In this document: positions 44,817-56,671 of the stretch, in pieces
Layout of the letters: every line of letters starts with the position of its first letter
Numbering within the stretch: the first letter of the stretch is position 1
Source: Pezicula radicicola
Taxonomy: Eukaryota; Ascomycota; Leotiomycetes; Helotiales; Dermateaceae
Reading direction: 5' to 3'
DNA length: 64,000 nt
NCBI GenBank assembly: GCA_003008705.1
Contig: PDUO01000002.1
Location: 1,940,898 to 2,004,897 of the forward strand
The notes under the pieces: generated by a model
The model's database searches: none
Seen by the model: only the letters and a program-made list of their open reading frames with translations
What the model was told of the DNA's origin: nothing
Translations under genes and position numbers: made by a program

Positions 44817-46386
44817 ATGTCGGACGCTCAGGCAAACGAGGCTGAGAAGAACATCGAGATCTGGAAGGTCAAGAAGTTGATTAGGCGCTTGGAAGCTGCG
44901 CGCGGGAATGGAACCTCCATGATCTCCCTCATTATCCGTAAGTACTCGTGCTGTGTTATGGCTTGAACGATGCTGACAACAAATGCGCAGCACCAAAGGA
45001 TCAAGTTTCTCGAGCGGCAAAGATGTTGGCAGAAGAATACGTATGTTGTTACACCCTCACTCCGCGCACGAAGGCAGTTTGCTGATAATCCGTAGGGAAC
45101 CGCATCCAACATCAAGTCCCGTGTCAATCGTCAATCAGTGCTCTCGGCCATCACGTCCACCCAACAAAGACTCAAGCTCTACAACAAGGTACCACCAAAT
45201 GGCTTGGTTGTGTACTGTGGTGAAATCCTGACCTCGGAAGGCAAAGAAAGGAAGGTCAATATCGATTTCGAGCCCTTCAAGCCTATCAACACCTCCCTCT
45301 ACCTTTGCGATAACAAATTCCATACTGAAGCGCTTGCAGAGCTGTTGGAGTCAGACCAGAAATTTGGCTTCATTATTATGGATGGTAATGGTGCGCTTTT
45401 CGGCACCTTGAGCGGGAACACCCGAGATGTGGTCCACAAATTCTCCGTCGATCTCCCCAAGAAGCACGGTCGTGGAGGACAATCTGCTCTACGTTTCGCA
45501 CGTCTTCGTGAGGAGAAGCGTCACAACTACGTTCGTAAGGTTGCTGAATTAGCCGTTCAAAACTTCATTACAGCGGATAAGGTCAACGTTGCAGGCATTA
45601 TCCTTGCTGGTTCTGCCGACTTCAAGAACGACCTTAACCAGTCAGATCTTTTCGACAACCGTCTTCAGACAAAGGTCATCAAGGTGGTGGATGTTTCCTA
45701 TGGTGGTGAGAACGGTTTCAACCAGGCCATCGAGCTGTCTGCCGAGACTTTGAGCAATGTCAAGTTCATCCAGGAGAAGAAGTTGATTGGCAAGTACTTC
45801 AACGAGATCAGCCAGGACAGTGGACTTATCTGCTACGGTGTTGAGGATACCCTAAAGGCTCTAGAGCTTGGTGCAGTAGAGACACTCATTGTCTTTGAGA
45901 ATCTCGAAATCAACCGATGGGTTCTCAAGGATGTTAATGGCAACCAAATCATTCTTCACACCACTAAAGCATCGGAGGCTGCCAACCGTGAGCAGTTCAT
46001 GGATAAAGAGACCGGACAGGAAATGGAAGTCGTACAGAATGAGTCTTTCTTGGAATGGATTGCCGAGAAATACAAGGACTTTGGTGCTACCCTTGAATTT
46101 GTATCAGATCGGTCCAGTGAAGGCAACCAGTTTGTTAAAGGATTCGGTGGTATTGGTGGGCTTCTCCGCTACAAGGTCAATTTCGAGCAGCTCGCTGAAG
46201 TAGACGACGATGTGCGTTCAAAATTACCCCTTTCGAGTCCATTACTCATTACTGCCAAATGTTTGAGTTACTCTAGAATAAGTAAGCTAACTCGTAGTGT
46301 TTTTACTATAGGACGAATATTATGACGGTATGCTGCCTCTTGATACTTCTAGGATGAATAGCACAACTAATTCGTGAGCAGATTGA
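44817..46386 (+). CDS. SUP45: Eukaryotic release factor 1 (eRF1, Sup45)
   Basis: Reads all three stop codons in the ribosomal A site and triggers peptide release with eRF3. Five exons, 44817-44937, 44991-45040, 45096-46211, 46312-46327 and 46382-46386, give 435 aa. Stop-recognition motif TASNIKS is at residues 59-65, straddling the start of exon 3. The catalytic GGQ is at 184-186 in [20 protein letters not shown]. The C-terminal eRF3-binding domain ends in an acidic tail DDDDEYYDD. The last two exons are 16 nt and 5 nt; the final one carries two bases of Asp plus TGA. Both last introns also read open if retained (see findings). Confidence 0.96.
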
Positions 46387-47481
46387 CAGTTTGAAAACCT
46401 CGCACTGAGCGAGACTCCAGCTTCAGTTAAACCGTCAATGCAAGATCTGCCACCTGCAGTGCCGCAGACCAAGAAGCAACCCGCAATTGTTGCTTGCTCC
46501 GACCGGAGAGGAGCTGCTGCTGCCTCCAGGCCCAGCCCACTCCGTTCCGTGATGATGGCTAATTAAGTTGGGGATGCAAGCGTCAGTGGTAAGTCAAATT
46601 CAACCGTATTTAATCATTAAAACTTACATTTGCTCTAGTATAAAAACCTCACCAGCATCGTAGGGATCAGATACCCTACTAAAGTGGGCTTGGGGGGGAA
46701 ATGCGTCTGGACAGAATTGCTTGTTGTCAGGGTGTTTTGGAATGCAAATTGAAAGAAAAATCCAGGTTTGAGTACGCAAGTGGAAGAGGTCCCGAGGCTA
46801 TTGTATTTTAGCTATCGAGACGTCCAATATCAATATCACTCATTCCCTAGAAGCTTATGCAACTACCCTGCTGCCCAAACCCATGGCGGGTCCATTACTC
46901 AGAAAAACGGCGAAATCTCAGTTTCCTGGTTTGAGAAAAAAATTTTGTACTTCCGAAATGGGCATTGAAAATGCAAAAGTAACAATGATTAGTTAAACGT
47001 TACATGCCACAAATACCTTAACTACAAACACTGAAGGACAGACTAACAGACCCCTGGAAATCCCCTGGTATAGGATTCTCCTTAGAAAGTTATGAATGCC
47101 GCTTTGGTTCTACCAGATTTCAACATGGTGATCAAGCAAAATGACAATTTAAAGCCGTTTGGATTATTTTTGTGATTGCACATGATTCTCTTTCGAGGTT
47201 ACTTCCCCTTTCCATAGACTCTTCATATATATTATTATTCAAAGACGAGTCTGTCTTCTCTGCTCTTGTAATGCAAGATATAAGGATTAGGGCTTAATGC
47301 TGAAAGACCCTTTTTGGAGATGGTCGGTCAGATTGTCTTGTGTTGACCCATGTATAGTACAGAACATCGTGATCTTACTGAGCAGAATGCCACTTCATCC
47401 TGCCATAATATACATCCGAGCATTGCAACACCATCTGTACAGCAATGCCTTCTAAAGTATCCTACACGAACCATGCACCTA
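46387..47481. other. Convergent intergenic, eRF1 (+) / uL13m (-)
   Basis: 1.1 kb. It contains a small perfect inverted repeat GTAGGG-N8-CCCTAC at about 46660-46679. No gene recognised. Confidence 0.55.
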
Positions 47482-48113
47482 TCATGTCGTCATCTGCTCC
47501 TTATTTTTCACCAACTCATCCAGCGCCAGCTCCTCATCCACAGGCCATTCAGCAACCATGCTCTTCCCACCAAAACACATAATGTTCTCCTTATATGGAT
47601 GTGCATCGCCCTCGAAAGCTTTTAGCCTCGATAACCTATCATCTCTAAGTCTATTCTTCGGCAACATGCCACTAACCGCCTTCCTCAGCACCTCAGCACC
47701 TCCAAACTTCTGCATCAATTGATCCATGCTGATCTGCTTCAGACTTCCAGGCCGCGTGTTGTGTCGGTAGTACTGCTTCTGCCAGCGCTTCTTGCCAGTC
47801 GTGTGTAAAGCGGAGCAGTTTGTTACTACGACATAATCACCGCAATCTGTTGATGGGTCCCAAATCGGCTTATGCTTTCCCATGAGCAGGATCGCTATCC
47901 TTGAGGCTAGGCGCCCAAGAGGTGGTGGTGTTATTAAGGGAGAGCTGGGGGCTGGGATAGGTCGGATCGTTGAGAGAGCGTGATGGGGTGTACTGGCTGA
48001 GACGTGGTGCCAGGCGCGGGAGTAGGCAAGTTTGGTCTTCAGGAGAAGCTGGAGTTAGCATGGAGATCAGGCAGAGTAGAGGACAAATTTACCAATCCGT
48101 TGGTTTGAGACAT
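47482..48113 (-). CDS. MRPL23: Mitochondrial ribosomal protein uL13m (Mrpl23)
   Basis: Large-subunit protein of the mitoribosome. Exons 48093-48113 and 47482-48048 (44-nt intron, phase 0) give 195 aa. The 21-nt first exon encodes MSQTNGL, matching the MSQT start common in fungal homologues. The L13 core is KTKLAYSRAWHHVSAS, then PPPLGRLASRIAILLMGKHK, PIWDPSTDCGDYVVVTNCSA, GKKRWQKQYYRHNTRPGSLK and AVSGMLPKNRLRDDRLSRLK. A Pro/Ser/Ile-rich stretch (about residues 26-49) is inserted between the YSRAWHHV and LGRLAS blocks, compared with the yeast form. It is divergent from CCS1, 397 bp away. Confidence 0.93.
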
Positions 48114-48510
48114 CTTTGCCAGTGGCCCTTGGGCCGATTGAGATTGAGATAGGAGCAGGAGTTATGAATTGAGGTCGCTGCCGGCAAGGTCAAGATTTCG
48201 CGAAACTGCGGTTGTGAGGTTGACCAACTCGTCCACCTGAATTTCAATGCCAAGCTTTTCGGCAAAGACGTTAGTCCGGGCTCTTGGCGGCAGCTTCACT
48301 CTAAGGTATGATAAGGCCGATTTCAAAGCGTATCCAGACAAGCCCCACCTTGAACTGATGGTGAACTTAACTTCCAGATTCTTTCACTTTCTCCTTCTCC
48401 TTCTCTATTCCTAATGTCATTCTAACGTCTACTGTTACTTTCCTGCATTAGATTGCCACTTTGGTGCAGACAGCTCGCATCCGAAGTTTTTCCCTACTCA
48501 TAAGTCCATC
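48114..48510. promoter_or_regulatory. Divergent promoter region, uL13m (-) / CCS1 (+)
   Basis: 397 bp between start codons, with a TC-rich leader (about 48380-48420) on the CCS1 side. No other feature. Confidence 0.5.
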
Positions 48511-49367
48511 ATGGCTATCACTACACCTTTCCAGGTCTGTCACACAGTTCCGAACATCGGGAGTCACATGGACGAGGCTGACAAAATCCAAAGACACTCT
48601 TTGCGGTGCCAATGACCTGTGAGAGTTGTGTCCAGGATATCTCCGGCTCGTTGCACAAACTGAGCGGCATCCAGAAGGTGGAAGCAAATCTGAAAGATCA
48701 GCTCGTGAGCATTGAAGGTACTGCCGCGCCTTCAGCCATAGTGGCAGCCATTCAAGCTACTGGAAGGGATGCTATTCTACGAGGATCTGGTGGTTCAAAC
48801 AGTGAGTCCTCCGACAACAATCACCAGATTTTTGATGCTGAGCGTTTAATAGGCTCTGCAGTCTGTATACTTGAGACCCATTCAACAGCCGTGTCAGATA
48901 AAGTTATGGGTTTGGCTCGTATGGTTCAGGTTGCTCCAAATCTTACCATCGTTGATCTTACGATCCGCGGACTCACGCCTGGAAAGTACTGGGCTACAGT
49001 TCGAGAAACTGGAGATATCTCGAAAGGCGCTGTGTCCACGGGTGCTCTGTGGCAGGATGCAACTGCAACCAACGAAGAGAAAGCCACGCCCAAGGGAGTC
49101 TTTGGGACCATTCAGATTGGCAAGAATGGCATGGGCAGTGTCTTCTTTGACAAGCCTATTCAGATCTGGGAGATGATTGGAAGGGGTATGGTCGTTTCAA
49201 GACAACATGACGGGGTAGGGAAATATGAGCAGAATGACGAGGATACTTTGGTTGGAGTGATTGCGAGAAGTGCGGGAGTCTGGGACAACGATAAGACTGT
49301 ATGTTCATGCTCTGGAAAGACTCTGTGGGAGGAGAGAAAGGACGAAGTCAAGAAGGGTATGCTCTAG
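48511..49367 (+). CDS. CCS1: Copper chaperone for superoxide dismutase Sod1
   Basis: Delivers copper to, and helps oxidise, Cu/Zn-SOD in cytosol and mitochondrial intermembrane space. Exons 48511-48534 and 48594-49367 (59-nt intron, phase 0) encode 265 aa. Domain I is an Atx1-like fold with the copper site M15-T-C17-E-S-C20. Domain II is SOD-like (LTIVDLTIRGLTPGKYWATV, GVFGTIQIGKNGMGSVFFDK, VGVIARSAGVWDNDKTVCSC). Domain III is the short tail with C245-S-C247 followed by SGKTLWEERKDEVKKGML. All copper-binding cysteines are present. The SOD-like domain lacks the full set of catalytic histidines, as in fungal Ccs1. Confidence 0.95.
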
Positions 49368-51140
49368 TGATATATGGAATGATTTGCAAGATTTGTGGGC
49401 TGTTCGAAGCTTGTCTTTTGGAAATGATTTGCCTGAGAAATTTGGGGCTACTGACGAAATAGGAAATGTTAAAGAACAGCTCGGAACATGCCTGGAGCCC
49501 TGGATCTTCATCCGAAGATTACAGTACGAAGGAGAGCTGTCAAACGTCAACTAACGTCACCTAACTAATATGTGTTTCCAGCAAATGTCTCGAGACCCTG
49601 AAGCGGGACTGGCTTATTGACAGCGCGCCTCCTTGATTCCGGCAGTCCTCAGATTTTGCGGGAGCTTTTATGTAGGAAGCTCACGGTTCCGGCCCGCCTG
49701 GAATTGCCCCACTGAGGACAAATCCCATTCATCGGTCATTGGTGTGCTGAGGTAAAAAGGATAAAGTTGAGACGAAGAGCTTGGCCTCCGCTGTTCCAGT
49801 GCTCTCCTGCCGTGCTCCTGTTCTGTCGATCAAGGCAAGCATCGCATCATCGAGCAGCGCTGTGGTCGATGGTGAGGCAGCGAAGCTTGAGTTCTCGTGA
49901 TGGGGCATACTGGGCATGACCAAAGTGATGATGAAAGTCCGAGAAAAGTATCCTCGATTATCCTCTAACTGCATCTTAAAACGGTGTGAGGTGGAAGCGA
50001 GTTTCGTCGTAGCCTTGCGCAGCCTGGCTCAAACTGCCAAGCTTCCTGCGCACAGGGCTTACCCGGATCAGATAGCGTTGGCTAAGCTTATACGGTGGGC
50101 TTTGGGGGAGAGTCTATGTATTTCGGGAGGTGTATGGAGTATCAAAGGCAGTTTGAAGGCAAACGGGAAGTTGGCGACTAGTTACCCACTGGTGATATGG
50201 ATCAATATGGCTGAGATATGCTTTAATGAAGTTTAGCGACCAGCTGTGCAGCTGCTTGGGCGGAAAGCTTACGCTGTCTCGCTACCAGTGAGAAGAGATG
50301 CTGCACCGAGTGATCCTGTGGCGTTCAGCATCTTCTGCACAATGAGGTGGTGATTCTCTGTTCGGACGCATATTCCATACATTGGCCGAAGGTAGTTGCT
50401 CTGCCGTGCCTAATAATGTGATAATGTTCTTGGAAGGGAGGGTCAGCTGAGGATGTGGTCCAGTATCACCACAAATGGCGCGATCCCTTCTTGAAGCCCA
50501 AGCCATCAAGAACCAATATCACAAAAAAGTTTCTTGAGTCCCAGGCTCGGAGCACAAAAGGCACAATAATTATTGGGAGATTGTGCACGTTCACGCACCT
50601 CCAAAGCACTCTACGCGCCCTGGAACGCCTCTGGTGACAGATCCAACAACAGGCCGTACCCGCCTACCAATCAGTCCAGGGTGACGCGCCTGGAACAGTC
50701 GCTGCTTTGAAGGGGGCAGAAAGGCTTCTGAGTGGCAGGTTGGATCAAGGAACACAGGAACAGCTCTTCACGACACCCTCTTGCTCCGTTGCTTGCAGGG
50801 CTCACATGTGCTGCCCTGGGCGATGTTCAGAACGTGTCGTTCCAAAGAAGCACTCGCATTCTGCAGGGCTCTGGTGGCTTGGGCCTTGGAGATTCAACAG
50901 CACCCAGTCACATTGGAGCCAACGTCGAACTCTGGTCAGTGGCTCTCGCAATCTGCCGCCCGCTTAACCTTTGCGGGAAACACGGATTTCTCATTAGCTG
51001 GAGATCTTTGTTCAAGCTGTCAAGATCTGTTAGAGTTGTCAGAGTTGTGCCTCTTTGAGGCAGCGTGAGACGGGCGAGACAGGCTAGCCTCATCCCCCCT
51101 TCTCGACACCAGCCGTACCACGGTCAACGGGCTGCGATAC

Positions 51141-51170
51141 GGTGCGGTGCGGTGCGGTGCTGTGCTGTGG
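51141..51170. repeat. Short tandem repeat (GGTGC)4 plus variants
   Basis: Four exact GGTGC units at 51141-51160, followed by TGTGC and TGTGG variants. It lies in the noxR upstream region. Confidence 0.85.
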
Positions 51171-51833
51171 CATTATTATTTGCGCACGTATCTTTTCCCA
51201 CTAAACTACGTACCAATAATTGCACGCATTACTCCCAGCCTTCTCTGCATGAAAAGCTCCACTATAGCTTGGACGTGGGCCCCGCTCCAATTCGACCTCG
51301 TCGTACGCGCTGGACTCGCGGTCTACTCCCTCCACTCATTTCTCTCCCTCGCGAGTCACAGCCGAAGAACAAGTCTTTTTTTGCTCCTCTCCAGTTTTTG
51401 TGCGGTTCGATCCGAGTTTTGTACCTTACAGCACCACATTCCACCATCCTTCTTCTCCATCCCGACAACTCCAACAATTTATTATTCCCTATACATGATC
51501 TGTTCGACGATCGTCACGTTCTCTTTCTCGACTGCAAGGACCAGCTTGGATATACTACACAACTCATCGTACCTGTCAACCTCGAATAGCAAATACTAAT
51601 TAGCGTCCATTAACCCCTCACCAAGAGCGACGCACAATCGACACCGTCCGCCACCATTATTCTGTCAAGACTCAAGGAGGAAGTTTAGAATATTCAAAGG
51701 GCTTCGCAAGGGATAGCGGAGATTATTTGGCCGGGAAATTTGGGGTACTGCAACCGACGAATTATTGCTACGGTGTGAAGGGAAGGGCTGCGCCGCGACT
51801 CTGCTCATTCTTGAGTTCCACACCGACTGAAGG

Positions 51834-51857
51834 CTGGTCGCTCACGTAGGCGACCAG
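51834..51857 (+). promoter_or_regulatory. Hairpin in the noxR leader
   Basis: CTGGTCGC - 8-nt loop TCACGTAG - GCGACCAG, a perfect 8-bp GC-rich stem 55 nt before the noxR ATG. If transcribed it would form a stable leader stem-loop. Any effect on translation is inference. Confidence 0.5.
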
Positions 51858-51912
51858 CGACAACGGACAATTGGATTAACGATTCGAAAGTGATTGACGA
51901 TAAACCTTTGCA

Positions 51913-53841
51913 ATGTCTTTGAAGCAGGTAAGCAGCCGCCTCCAGCACCGGAGAAAACAAAACAAAATAGACTTCGTGGCAGAAACTTACATTTTGATAC
52001 AGGAAATCGAGACTTGGGTGGCGGCGTTGGCCTTCTATGATAATAACGAATTTGACGAGGCTTTGAAAGAGTTTGATGGCATCTCTGATACATCAAAGAT
52101 CCTCTTCAACTGTGGTGTTATTCACGCCACTCTGGGTGAGCATGAGAAAGCGGTTCGTGTTAATAGCTCCCCTGTTCTAAGTCTACGTACCTAATTTCAA
52201 ACAGGTCGAATGCTATCAGCGCGCCGTACGGCTAGATCAGTATCTTGCTGTTGCCTATTTTCAGCAAGGTGTTTCGAATTTTTTGGTCGGCGATTTTGAA
52301 GAAGCCTTGGCGAATTTCAACGATACTCTGCTGTATTTGCGGGGGAACAACATGATTGATTATGCTCAACTTGGTCTAATGTTCAAGCTCTATTCTTGCG
52401 AAGTTCTCTTTAATCGTGGACTATGCTACATCTATCTCCAGCAGAAGGAGGCTGGTATGCAGGATTTCTCTTTCGCTGTCAAGGAGAAGGTTGTGGAGGA
52501 CCATAATGTCATCGATGAGGCGATTCGGGAAGAGGCAGAGGTATGTTATGCGGTATGGAAACTGTTGAATTCGTCGGCTAATAATTCCACAGGGTTACAC
52601 AGTGTTTTCAATTCCCGTTGGCGTTGTGTATCGGCCCAACCAGGCCAAAGTCAAGAATTTGAAGACGAAGGATTACTTGGGCAAGGCCCGCTTGGTAGCT
52701 GCCTCGGATCGAGCAAATGCTTTCACAGGCTTTGCTGGGTCTGAAATTAAGAATGTAAGTTTCCATATTTTGCCATCCCTGATGTTCCATAGCTAATCGT
52801 TTCAGGCTGGAAAAATCGATGTGAAGGACGATCGCCCCGAAGAGAACAAATCATACGCTGCGACTAATCTTGTTAAGCCTAATCTTCAAAGCAAAAGGTC
52901 GGAATCGCAACCAGCCCAACTTCCTGGCAGCCGCAACGTTTTCCCTCCCACACCTCCACCCGAGGCAGAGAAATCCGCTGCTCCGAGTCAGATGAGTCGA
53001 GGTGCATCTGTTCGCAACGGACCGAAACCAATGCCAGCAAAACTCAACATCGAGAAGGCTCGTCCCAATGAACGATATGAAGTCCGTGATGATCGAGGAT
53101 CTCCACAGCAAGAACGGAGAGGAAATACACGAACAGCTTCTGAACCAAGAGGCCCACCCCAAAGGTCAAATACATATTCCAGCTCAGGCAGGGACCAGTC
53201 GAGAGGTCCACAACAGAGGCGGCCTGACCCACGGATGAGACCTTCCGAAGAGGAAGATGATGAATACCCCGATGATCTTTATGATATGTACAGCAACAAC
53301 AATCGGAACTCACGTGGGAATAGATCCAATGGTGGAAGGTCGAGAGGTCAACCCAAATACATTGAAGAGGAGGATGAATACGCCAGTGACTATGACGACG
53401 GCTCTTTCGATGAAAATGATTTTGAGATGGTTTCAAGAGCGAACCCTCCGCCGCGGTCCCGTGCAGCATCATCCAATGGCGGCCGAGGTCAGTCGCGCAA
53501 ACCTGATATTCGCAAGATTCGGGTGAAGGTCCACGCAGAAGATGTACGGTACATCATGATTGGAGCTGCTGTGGAATTCCCTGATTTGGTCGATCGGATA
53601 AGAGATAAATTTGGCCTTCGCAAACGTTTCAAGATCAAGGTCCGTGATGAGGATTTGCCAAATGGCGATATGATTACCATGGGTGATCAGGATGATTTGG
53701 ACATGGTGCTCATGAGCGTGAAGTCCAACGCAAGGAAAGAACGTGCAGATATGGGCAAGATGGAGGTAAGTGTTCGCAGCCACAAAGGAAGAAAACGAAT
53801 AGGTACTAACAGCATTTTAGATTTGGATAGTGGAGGTATAG
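51913..53841 (+). CDS. noxR: NADPH oxidase regulator NoxR (p67phox-like)
   Basis: Activates fungal NoxA/NoxB with Rac; needed in many fungi for hyphal fusion, fruiting and host colonisation. Six exons, 51913-51927, 52003-52152, 52205-52540, 52593-52754, 52806-53765 and 53821-53841, give 547 aa. TPRs fill residues ~1-170 (YDNNEFDEALKEFDGISDTS, EKAVECYQRAVRLDQYLAVA, LVGDFEEALANFNDTLLYLR). GYTVFSIPVGVVYRPNQAKV is the activation-domain-like block (about 168-187). A long Pro/Arg/Ser-rich linker follows. A PB1 domain at about 435-540 (IRKIRVKVHAEDVRYIMIGA, RFKIKVRDEDLPNGDMITMG) probably binds a Cdc24/Bem1-type partner. The first exon encodes five residues and the last seven codons, IWIVEV plus stop. 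Confidence 0.94.
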
Positions 53842-55210
53842 TCGGGCACCGTAATGATTCTCACGAAGTTCTCTTTCTTTTGACATGATCTCTACTACTC
53901 CTACACGACATCGGATCTTGAGCATCAAAAACAACAATATACCAGCGAGCGATTATCGGAATCTATTGCATATTTAGAAGGAAAGGAGTTGTTTATATTT
54001 GCCCCCAGTTTATCTCTTTTAAAACTATACATAATAGCGTACATTGTCTGCGACGAGTATGTGGCTACCGAGTGGCTATTCTAGCTTGTAGTAGGAACTT
54101 TTGAGGAGGAGCATTTGTAGCTACAGCAAAGATACTTTATTTTTCACCTCCAACCTGGGTCCTCAACCATCATCGTCTTCTCGAGTTCTGTGCATTGACT
54201 GCCCAGATGCCTAGGTCTTGTACTATCCACTTTGTTACCTCCCCGTCTTGTCGTCTTTAGTTTCAAGACACGCTGTCGTTTTGCCAATGTTTCCTGACAG
54301 CTAACTTAGTATCTGGGTTCTGGGGCCCCACCTCCTTCTCGTACGGAAGGTACCGACCGTATTCATTTATTTTACGCTGTTCCTCTTTCACCATGGTGCT
54401 TCTCTCGGGACGAAAATGCCAATCGCATGCGAGGTCCTAAGTCACACGCCAACCTAGCCAAGTTGAACCAGGCTCTATTTATTACTCACACACATACACA
54501 CACCGGACGTGAGTTACTCAGTTAGAACGAGGTAATCCAATAATAACATGTTGAACGGAATGGTTATTTATGGAGCAACATGTGGTATTCTGCAAGGAGC
54601 AAAGGGGAGCTCCGAAATGGGCCCACCGGTGCGTGCATCCGGCCTATTTATACTGTCGTCGGAGCATGGTCACATGATCATTCCCATTTTAATTTAATTC
54701 CAAGTTCAACATACATCACAGCAACGACAATACTTAGGTAACTGCTTTATAAATAGCTCATCCGTTCGGCATGTTTGTTTGTCCTGTCTGTCCTTTTCTC
54801 GGACGAGAAGGGCCAAGACAAGGCTGAATGAGATGAGCGAGATGAGCTTCGATCGGTATTTTGGGCCGAATTCAAACCCCGATGGTCCGTTTCCGTTCCG
54901 ATGCTTATCAATGTGTTGATAAGGCTCAAAAAGTGCATTTTTTTTTTACCTCGAGTACAATCATCCAATGAATCAACGTCCCTTACAAAGCCATGTCTAA
55001 TAACTTCGACTGCCATTTTGACTTCTCAACTGAGAACTCTGATCCTCAACTTCAATGCGATCAGTTTTCCTATCCTTTCTCCTAAACCCTCTCCTTCGTC
55101 ACTATATCGCCCAAACTACAGCAACTTTCAGCATTCCAATTCTCGAATACCCTATTTGTAGGAGGAATTTCGCTCATTGTTCACCAGCGAAGCATAATAT
55201 CGGATTCAAT
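53842..55210. other. Intergenic, noxR / hemerythrin-like gene (tandem +)
   Basis: 1.37 kb. It contains an (AC)n-like run (CACACACATACACACACC) near 54488-54504 and a TATAAATA box at 54748-54755. No further gene recognised. Confidence 0.55.
54748..54755 (+). promoter_or_regulatory. TATAAATA box upstream of the hemerythrin-like gene
   Basis: Consensus TATA box 463 nt upstream of the ATG at 55211 and 307 nt upstream of the in-frame ATG at 55055. A promoter role is inferred. Confidence 0.45.
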
Positions 55211-56075
55211 ATGGCCGATTCAACCAAAGAAGAGCCAATTTTGAATGGGGTTGAGGAAAGTGACATTTCGGGGAAGGATAAGGTGGAGCCTGCATTGCCC
55301 AAGTTGAGTGCTGCTGAATTCAGAGCATACAATTCGATGGCAGAGCACATGGATTATTTTGTGAGTTGGTGTTTTGATTTTTCTATTTTGAATGGCGATG
55401 AAAGTAACAGCTAATTCTAATTCTCATATGCAGCATTCACATTTCCGCAAATTATGGAATTTATTCTACAGCGCTTGCGAAAATAACAAACGGCCGGCCG
55501 GATATTCTCTTAAGCAATTCATTGCTACTGGTCTCCAACTCGTCTCTAGTTTAACGGGTCATCGTAAGAAACTTACCTTCCTACCCTTTCAACTATTTTA
55601 GTTCTGCCTTTTTACTTAGTTAATAATTTGTTTAGATAATATTGAGGAGATGCATATTTTTCCTGTGTTGGCTAGGAAAATGCCGGAGTTTAAACAGGGT
55701 CATAATGCTGCTGAGTTGTTGAGACAGCATAAGGAGATTCATAAGGGCATGGTAAGTCTCAAGTTCTCTCGATGTTAAAAAAAATATTCTTTTGGAGCTC
55801 ATTACTCCTCACCTTTATATCTTGTTTGAATTACTTCTAGGCTCTCTAGAAACTGTAAACTAACTGCGGGTTTTCACTTGTAGGATGGATTTGAAGAGTA
55901 TCTGAGAAAGTGTAGGAGCGGTGAGACGGAGTTTGAGTTGAAAGTATTGAAGACGCAGATGGATACTTGGGGAGAAGTACTTTGGAAGCATTTAGATCAG
56001 GAGGTTAAGACGTTGGGGGCGGAAAATATGAGGAAATATTGGAGCGTTGAGGAGATGAGGAGGATGCCGATGTAG
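55211..56075 (+). CDS. Hemerythrin (HHE) domain protein
   Basis: Four exons, 55211-55360, 55434-55563, 55636-55751 and 55884-56075, encode 195 aa. The four-helix HHE fold has diiron-type ligands: His in AYNSMAEHMDYFHSHFRKLW, H-H-x2-E-E in LTGHHNIEEMHIFPVLARKM, H-x3-H in LLRQHKEIHKGMDGFEEYLR, and H-x3-E in GEVLWKHLDQEVKTLGAENM. It ends with YWSVEEMRRMPM, typical of the fungal family. Likely roles are iron/oxygen sensing or detoxification, but none is proven. An in-frame ATG at 55055 would add 52 residues resembling a targeting sequence. Introns are 72-132 nt. Confidence 0.9.
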
Positions 56076-56671
56076 AGAAGGAGATGTATAGACATTAGAT
56101 AGACCATATTACTGGCTTTTGGGCAAGTTGTCTGTCTCGAGAGAAAGCGGACTTGCTTGCTTTCTGTACTGGTCTGAAGGAGTTATAGAAACATCAAAAG
56201 AACCTTATGAATGAAAATATGATATTTCCTAATTCCAAAGAGCTTTCTTCTCGGGTCTTGGAGTTGACCAACTAAGCGAAGTGAGAGGTAGTAGAATCGA
56301 TTTGTTTTTCCTTGCTTTTAGCCCCTGCCCCTTCTCCTGCTGGTCGCTTAGCGAGGCAGTCCTTGGCTATGAACAAACTCTAGCACTAAACACTATGCAC
56401 AATGACAGTAAGTGTATGTGTTACCTGCAGAAAATGAAGTGAGCTCTAGGCGTACGCAATCTCTCAATTACCAACATGGTTCGGATAAAGAGATCAGAGT
56501 CCGATTCGTAATGGTTACGGATCTTACAAGGCAAGTGTACTGCAGAGGCTACTTTGTTACCGTTCTTGTGATTTCATACCTACTAATCGAAGCTTTTGCA
56601 GAGCTCCCTAGAACGCCTAAAGAGCAAATACAGCCCTCGTACAACCGACCCAATGCAATAGAAATTTACCT
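56076..56671. other. Convergent intergenic, HHE protein (+) / eIF3c (-)
   Basis: 596 bp of shared 3' flanks. The open frame at 56412-56675 (+) is unsupported. No other feature. Confidence 0.6.

Larger units (their letters stand above)
49368..51912. other. Long upstream region of noxR
   Basis: 2.5 kb. The last ~900 nt are C/T-rich and include two overlapping open frames (51065-51589 and 51147-51599) that look like composition effects or leader ORFs. It contains (GGTGC)4 at 51141-51160 and a perfect 8-bp hairpin at 51834-51857. No protein gene supported. Confidence 0.5.

Noticed and set aside
46655..46700. ATCAGATACCCTA string resembling an rRNA small-subunit motif
   Set aside because: Only a dozen bases match and flanks do not continue as rRNA, so no nuclear mitochondrial insert is claimed.
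51405..51425. GGTTCGATCC string resembling a tRNA B box
   Set aside because: No A box or cloverleaf upstream; no tRNA gene could be supported anywhere in the window.
51065..51599. Two overlapping 150-174 codon frames upstream of noxR
   Set aside because: C/T-rich leader composition keeps two frames open at once; no domains, no consistent codon pattern.
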